Shown: positions 57,891 through 64,000 of the stretch, piece by piece
How positions within the stretch are numbered: the stretch's first letter is position 1
Layout of the letters: the number at the start of each line of letters is the position of its first letter
NCBI GenBank assembly: GCA_944474755.1
Contig: OX104123.1
Coordinates: forward strand, 19,658,275-19,722,274
Direction: 5' to 3'
DNA length: 64,000 nt
From: Limnoperna fortunei
Lineage: Eukaryota; Mollusca; Bivalvia; Mytilida; Modiolidae
The notes under the pieces: model-generated
Told to the model about the DNA's origin: nothing
Databases searched by the model: none
Seen by the model: only the letters and a program-made list of their open reading frames with translations
Position numbers and translations under genes: made by a program

Positions 57891-59110
57891 AACTCTTCTC
57901 AGTTGTGAAACCAATAAGCATTTGTATGTATATTTCTGGATATAGTGGTATATAGTTAAACTCAGAAATTCTCTAACTGCCTCGATGAAATTAACATTGC
58001 ACCTCAATTCTGTCAAGTAAAATCCAGGATATTTCTAACATACTTTTATGCATTACAGAAAGTTAAATTTTTGAATAAGAAATCAGGGATTTGAGAATGG
58101 AGAACGGGACGGACAACACTCAAGGCAGTCGATGGGTCAACATCGGCTAGTCACGAGATCTTTTCTAGCTTATTGTCAGTCTGACTGTCAAGGCTAACGA
58201 GTCGCACACAATTTGCCATAGATATAGCAACTTTTATATAATTATACCCCACGATATAAAGTAATAGGAAGTATATTCCATCATAGTTACAGTACTAAAA
58301 ATGAACAGAAATTATTTCAGTCAAGTAGTTTCCAGATAGTAACTCAAGAACATTGGTTTGAAATCAAAGTAAGGTAATGAGGGAAGATTCCTCATTTATT
58401 TTGAAATCAGGCTGAAAGTTACTAAACATAGAATCTGATTAAATCTGTTTCAAAACTGTAATAACACATGATCTTACATTGGGATATGGAAAGTTACCTC
58501 TCGATTCTGAGGCCAATACATCAAAGTCCATGTTTCCTATTGGAAACCCCAAACATTATACCTGCCAAACTGCACAATGTGACAAAGATTCTGTGAGATT
58601 TTCGTCAAATTTCATTCAGTGGTGTATGTTAAGTTGCGGAAAAGAGATGGGTACCCCCAAAGTCTATGTGTTGCTATTGGAAACCTCAATCAACATTCAT
58701 TCCGATCGAAATGTAACATAACGGGTGCACAATGGCACTATGTGACCATGATTCTGTGAACGTTAATTCTGTTAACTTTCGGTTGACAAACGGAATGATT
58801 TTAATTTCCCTATTGTTAATTTTCTATTTTTGTGTGAATATAACAATGGAATCTCCCAACTGATCAGGTACTAAAGAGACCGTATTTCCTATCCAGATTT
58901 TCTTGATACAATGGTGTCTGCTGCCAGAAATGTTAATTAGCCAGAGGTTCACAATGGCAAGATTGAACTCATCACTTAGAAAACTGTACGATGGATATCC
59001 TGACTTGGATGACTGATTCGAAATACATCTATCTGTGTAGCAAACGACCATTGCTTTGTTCAGTTTTTCTCCTTTTACTATATTATGATTACCCCTGTAT
59101 GACATTACCA
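57891..59110. other. Intergenic stretch, no supported gene
   Basis: AT-rich with an imperfect direct duplication: CAAAGTCCATGTTTCCTATTG near 58525 and CAAAGTCTATGTGTTGCTAT near 58658, each followed by TGCACAATG...GATTCTGTGA. A 93-codon minus-strand ORF (59105-58824, MSYRGNHNIVKGEKLNKAMV...) has no recognised domain. Confidence 0.45.
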
Positions 59111-59136
59111 GATTTCAACCTGTGCATGGCGTAGAC

Positions 59137-59525
59137 CAGGAGTGGCTTACCCTTCCGGTGCACCCTGGACTCATTCCCAGTGGTTCAGGAGTGGCTTACC
59201 CTTCCGGTGCACCCTGGACTCATTCCCAGTGGTTCAGGAGTGGCATACACTTCCGGTGCAGCCTGGACTCATCCCCAGTGGTTCGTGTTACTCAGGAGTG
59301 GCTTACCCTTCCGGTGCACCCTGGACTCATTCCCAGTGGTTCGTGTTACTCAGGAGTGGCTTACCCTTCCGGTGCACCCTGGACTCATTCCCAGTGGTTC
59401 GTGTTACTCAGGAGTGGCTTACCCTTCCGGTGCACCCTGCACTCATCCCCAGTGGTTCGTGTTACTCAGGAGTGGCTTACCCTTCCGGTGCAGCCTGGAC
59501 TCATTCCTAGTGATTCGTGTTACTC
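59137..59525 (+). repeat. 48-57-bp tandem repeat (seven copies)
   Basis: AGGAGTGGCTTACCCTTCCG-GTGCACCCTGGACTCATTCC-CAGTGGTTC. Copies 4 to 7 have an additional GTGTTACTC (57-bp form). The 48- and 57-bp units are multiples of 3, so ORFs of 122-187 codons arise; not taken as a gene. Confidence 0.94.
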
Positions 59526-59657
59526 AATTTTTTTGTTATGATATATGTCTGTTTTGTGGTTGTCACCTCGTTTGTTTATCCATGGCTTTGTCCAACCTTG
59601 ACTTATTATTTCCCAAACACTCCTCTGTATATTCAATTTGTTTTTCTTTCAATTCAG

Positions 59658-59737
59658 TGGTGAAGGAGGAGTTGCGGATAAGAGATCGGTGCCCAAAGTC
59701 TAAAGGACGTGCGAGACGGTCAACTTTTCAAGAGGAG
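59658..59737 (+). CDS. Candidate internal exon of an unidentified plus-strand gene
   Basis: Good acceptor (TTTGTTTTTCTTTCAATTCAG) and donor GAG|GTATAA bound 80 nt. One frame gives VKEELRIRDRCPKSKGRARR-STFQEE, charged and helix-like. I found no adjoining exons in the window. Notably a 46-bp array starts just after the donor, as happens after TEX9 exons 5 and 9. Could be chance. Confidence 0.3.
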
Positions 59738-59757
59738 GTATAAAAAGGAATTTGCAA

Positions 59758-61105
59758 GTAATAACTACAGAACTATGGACTGTAAGCAGACTTGGGTGTA
59801 AAGTAAATAACTACAGAACTATGGACTGTAAGCGGACTTGGGTGTAAAGTGAATAACTACAGAACTATGGACTGTAAAAAGACTTGGGTGTAAAGTAAAT
59901 AACTACAGAAACTATGGACTGTAAGCAGACTTGGGTGTAAAGTAAATAACTACAGAACTATGGACTGTAAGCAGACTTGGGTATAAAGTAAATAACCACA
60001 GAACTATGGACTGTAAGCAGACTTGGGTGTAAAGTAAATAACTACAGAACTATGGACTGTAAGCAGACTTGGGTGTAAAGTAAATGACTACAGAACTATG
60101 GACTGTAAGCAGACTTGGGTGTAAAGTAAATAACTACAGAACTATGGACTGTAAGCAGACTTGGGTGTAAAGTAAATAACTACAGAACTATGGACTGTAG
60201 GCGGACTTGGGTGTAATGTAAATAACTACAGAACTATGGACTGTAAGCAGACTTTGGTGTAAAGTAAATAACTACAGAACTATGGACTGTAAGCAGACTT
60301 GGGTATAAAGTAAATAACTACAGAACTATGGACTGTAAGCAGACTTGGGTGTAAAGTAAATAAATACAGAACTATGGACTGTAAGCAGACTTGGGTGTAA
60401 AGTAAATAACTACAGAACTATGGACTGTGAGCAGACTTGGGTGTAAAGTAAATAACTACAGAACTATGGACTGTAAGCAGACTTGGGTGTAAAGTAAATA
60501 ACTACAGAACTATGGACTGTAAGCAGACTTGGGTGTAAAGTAAATAACTACAGAACTATATGGACTGTAAGCAGACTTGGGTGTAAAGTAAATAACTACA
60601 GAACTATGGACAGTAAGCAGACTTGGGTGTAAAGTAAATAACTACAGAACTATGGACTGTAAGCAGACTTGGGTGTAAAGTAAATAACTACAGAACTATG
60701 GACTGTAAGCAGACTTGGGTGTAAAGTAAATAACTACAGAGCTATAGACTGTAAGCAGACTTGGGTGTAAAGTAAATAACTACAGAACTATGGACTGTAA
60801 GCAGACTTGGGTGTAAAGTAAATAACTACAGAACTATGGACTGTAAGCAGACTTGGTTGTAAAGTAAATGACTACAGAACTATGGACTGTAAGCAGACTT
60901 GGGTGTAAAGTAAATAACTACAGAACTATGGACTGTAAGCAGACTTGGGTGTAAAGTAAATAACTACAGAACTATGGACTGTAAGCAGACTTGGGTGTAA
61001 AGTAAATGACTATAGAACTATGGACTGTAAGCAGACTTGGGTGTAAAGTAAATAACTACAGAACTATGGACTGTAAGCAGACTTGGGTGTAAAGTAAATA
61101 ATATC
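59758..61105 (+). repeat. 46-bp minisatellite (~29 copies)
   Basis: Unit GTAAATAACTACAGAACTAT-GGACTGTAAGCAGACTTGGG-TGTAAA. Very homogeneous; a few substitutions and one 2-bp insertion near 60560. Stops in all frames keep it closed. Confidence 0.97.
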
Positions 61106-62120
<1,015 letters not shown>

Positions 62121-62501
62121 TTTCTGTACGAATGCGTGAATCGAGTACAATTACTTGAAGGGTTTATTACTACTTGTACCTTATTATACCACCGTCTTAC
62201 TGTTTTTGTATCACGGGGTGGGGTGGGTGGTATATATAGGGTAATATGGATGTGAGGCCCGAATGGGTTACTTTTTGACCTCTCTAAAATATATGAAAGG
62301 GTAGCTTTTTTATTGAAAAATATACCATTGGGTATAGTTGTAAATTATCTAAATATATACATGCCTCAATTCACATCTTAAGCATGTTAAGCCTATGTAA
62401 ACCACAGTGATTTTTCAAACAAAATGTTCCTTTAACATCACTTGATCAGTTTGGCAGTGACTGGACTATTGTGTCAATGGGGATGTGCAAAAATTATCAA
62501 A

Positions 62502-62604
62502 TAAGGACTTTTTACGAGGGCAATACGTAGTTATATGGACCGTGGAGGAAAATATTTTTCTACAGGTCCATATAACTACGTATTGACAGAGTAAAAAGTC
62601 CTTA
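62502..62604. repeat. 103-bp palindrome (foldback MITE-like)
   Basis: TAAGGACTTTTTAC...AATACGTAGTTATATGGACC is mirrored by GGTCCATATAACTACGTATT...GTAAAAAGTCCTTA. The two arms differ only in two 6-bp non-pairing blocks (GAGGGC/GACAGA). The loop is about 23 bp. Confidence 0.9.
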
Positions 62605-62669
62605 ATTGTTATATTACATATGAATTTTTCTCTATTTATTTAAATTTAGAATAATGAGTCAGAAGAGTA

Positions 62670-62835
62670 TATCCGGATCTATTTTTAGAAACAAGCCTTA
62701 AATATGCTTTATAAATAGTAACATATCCGGATCTATTTTTAGAAACAAGCCTTAAATATGCTTTATAAATAGTAACATGCCTTAAATATGCTTTAAAAAT
62801 AATAACAAGCCTTAAATATGCTTTAGAAATAGAAT
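62670..62835 (+). repeat. Short composite tandem repeat
   Basis: Two 54-bp units (ATATCCGGATCTATTTTTAG...TGCTTTATAAATAGTAAC) and two shorter ~31-bp derivatives (CAAGCCTTAAATATGCTTTA). ATCCGGAT is palindromic. Confidence 0.85.
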
Positions 62836-62839
62836 ATAT

Positions 62840-64000
62840 ACACAGAATATTTTGGGGGACCACGTGACTAAATAATCAAATGAAAATGTAAGAATCATAA
62901 ACCATATGTAATATTAATAATTATATTTCCAATGATTCTGTGTTTCATTAACATTCTTCGCATTGAGAAATTTATTGAAATTACCGACTGTTTTCTTTAA
63001 AACTGTATTTACAACAACGATACATTCTTTTATTTTGTATGACCTTTGATGGTAAAGTTAGCTTAGATGCAGAGTAATCACAACAAAGCTTAACGTGCAG
63101 TTGTTAAGCAAACAATTCTAAAATAATCAAGCGATAGTTACCTATTTTGTGCACTGATCAAAACATTAGACGGTCAAAGCAGGAAAAAGCTTTTGTCAAT
63201 ATGGGGTACTGGAGCGACAATATTTTAAACTAAGCCAGACGAGCTTTTCGTTTTAGACTCATCTGTGGAACTCAATTTAAACAAAAATATGTTGAAGATC
63301 TAATAACATTTGTTTGGCCGCCTACACCTTGGGAATAGAAAACCATTAAGTTTGAAACATTTGGATTGAATCATGATATCCGTGTCCAATAACAGAATTA
63401 TCGTCAGAAAAAAAAAGAGTCCGCAAGAACTCAGAGTTAGGTAGGAGTTACTGCCCTTTGCCAGTCCGACTTTCAGTACAGGTTATACAGATGATCGACC
63501 CTTTCTTCTCTTTTATCGTGTTTTAAAGCAATACATTTCGATTAGTTCGTGCTCAGTTGAATAATTATCCAAAGAACTTCCATAGGTTGTCTAAATAATT
63601 GATACACAGCCGTAATAAAGATAAAACGGAGGACAATTAATGCCCAGTCTTGTATTCCCGGTACACGATACACCATTAAATATGTATATAAGGACTATAG
63701 TTGATTCTGAATGTTGTAAAGAAATATTAATTAAGTCGAACTGTTATTAATTATTGATACGATTGTTTTCAGTATCACTACACGGATCAATGGATCGCCA
63801 AAGATACTGCTTTGTTTTCGACGTTATTGTTCAATCGTTTGCAAATGAAGCAATGCCGCACCTTTAGTAAAATGAAAAGTATAAACTGTGAAAGAACTAA
63901 TATTTTTACTCTAAAACTTTCATCGCAATTTACACAAAATCCCTCCCTCTGTATCACTTTGAATAAGGCTGTGATACGACCAAGAAATATGCGTGGAAGC
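62840..64000. other. Right-edge stretch, no supported gene
   Basis: AT-rich, no long ORF and no recognised repeat. Slightly less AT-rich with more complex sequence from about 63150 on, which could be regulatory or a diverged element. Confidence 0.4.

Overview
This is a eukaryotic, intron-rich, AT-rich animal window, most likely from a bivalve mollusc or a close lophotrochozoan. The grounds are tRNA-derived SINEs ending in GTTAAACACC plus (CAAA)n or (AATC)n tails, dispersed families with a 5' hairpin, a metazoan LINE, and two split genes whose exons read as RFX7 and TEX9. I see no bacterial genes, CRISPR array, rRNA gene or intact tRNA gene.

Two genes lie head to head. On the minus strand, 10102 down to 70, are the first five coding exons of an RFX5/RFX7-type transcription factor: N-terminal helix region, then the first two thirds of the winged-helix DNA-binding domain. 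The gene continues off the left edge. On the plus strand, 14597 to 51486, is a complete TEX9 gene of 11 exons with consistent phases, encoding 408 residues and ending in a conserved coiled-coil C-terminus. As I recall it, human RFX7 and TEX9 are also divergent neighbours, so this looks like conserved microsynteny. The 4.5 kb between the start codons is mostly transposon: a long-TIR element at 10.6-11.9 kb, a broken LINE at 12.3-14.1 kb, and a short inverted repeat outside both.

Layout. 0-10 kb: RFX7 exons separated by a hairpin element with 146-bp internal repeats, an inverted-dimer MITE with TTAA flanks, two hAT-like TIR elements and an interrupted 38-bp array. 14.8-20.3 kb (TEX9 intron 1): a 5.6-kb element with ~280-bp TIRs, an 11-bp flanking direct repeat and a decayed MULE-like transposase. 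22-29 kb: small exons among a 38-bp array, SINEs and nested elements. 30.2-36.9 kb: about 136 copies of a 49-bp unit made of the last 43 nt of exon 5 plus its 5' splice site. 44.0-46.1 kb: about 38 copies of a 55-bp unit made of the last 47 nt of exon 9 plus its 5' splice site. 46.7-50.65 kb: two more arrays in intron 9. 51.5-64 kb: TEX9 3' flank with a 51-bp array that is open in several frames, MITEs, palindromes, four smaller or mid-sized arrays, two weak candidate exons and a TAA microsatellite at a LINE tail.

The most unusual signal is the independent amplification of two exon-end/5' splice-site junctions in one gene. It leaves over 170 decoy donor sites inside TEX9 introns. A second is a U12-type AT-AC 5' splice site (ATATCCTTT) in the RFX7 DNA-binding-domain exon.
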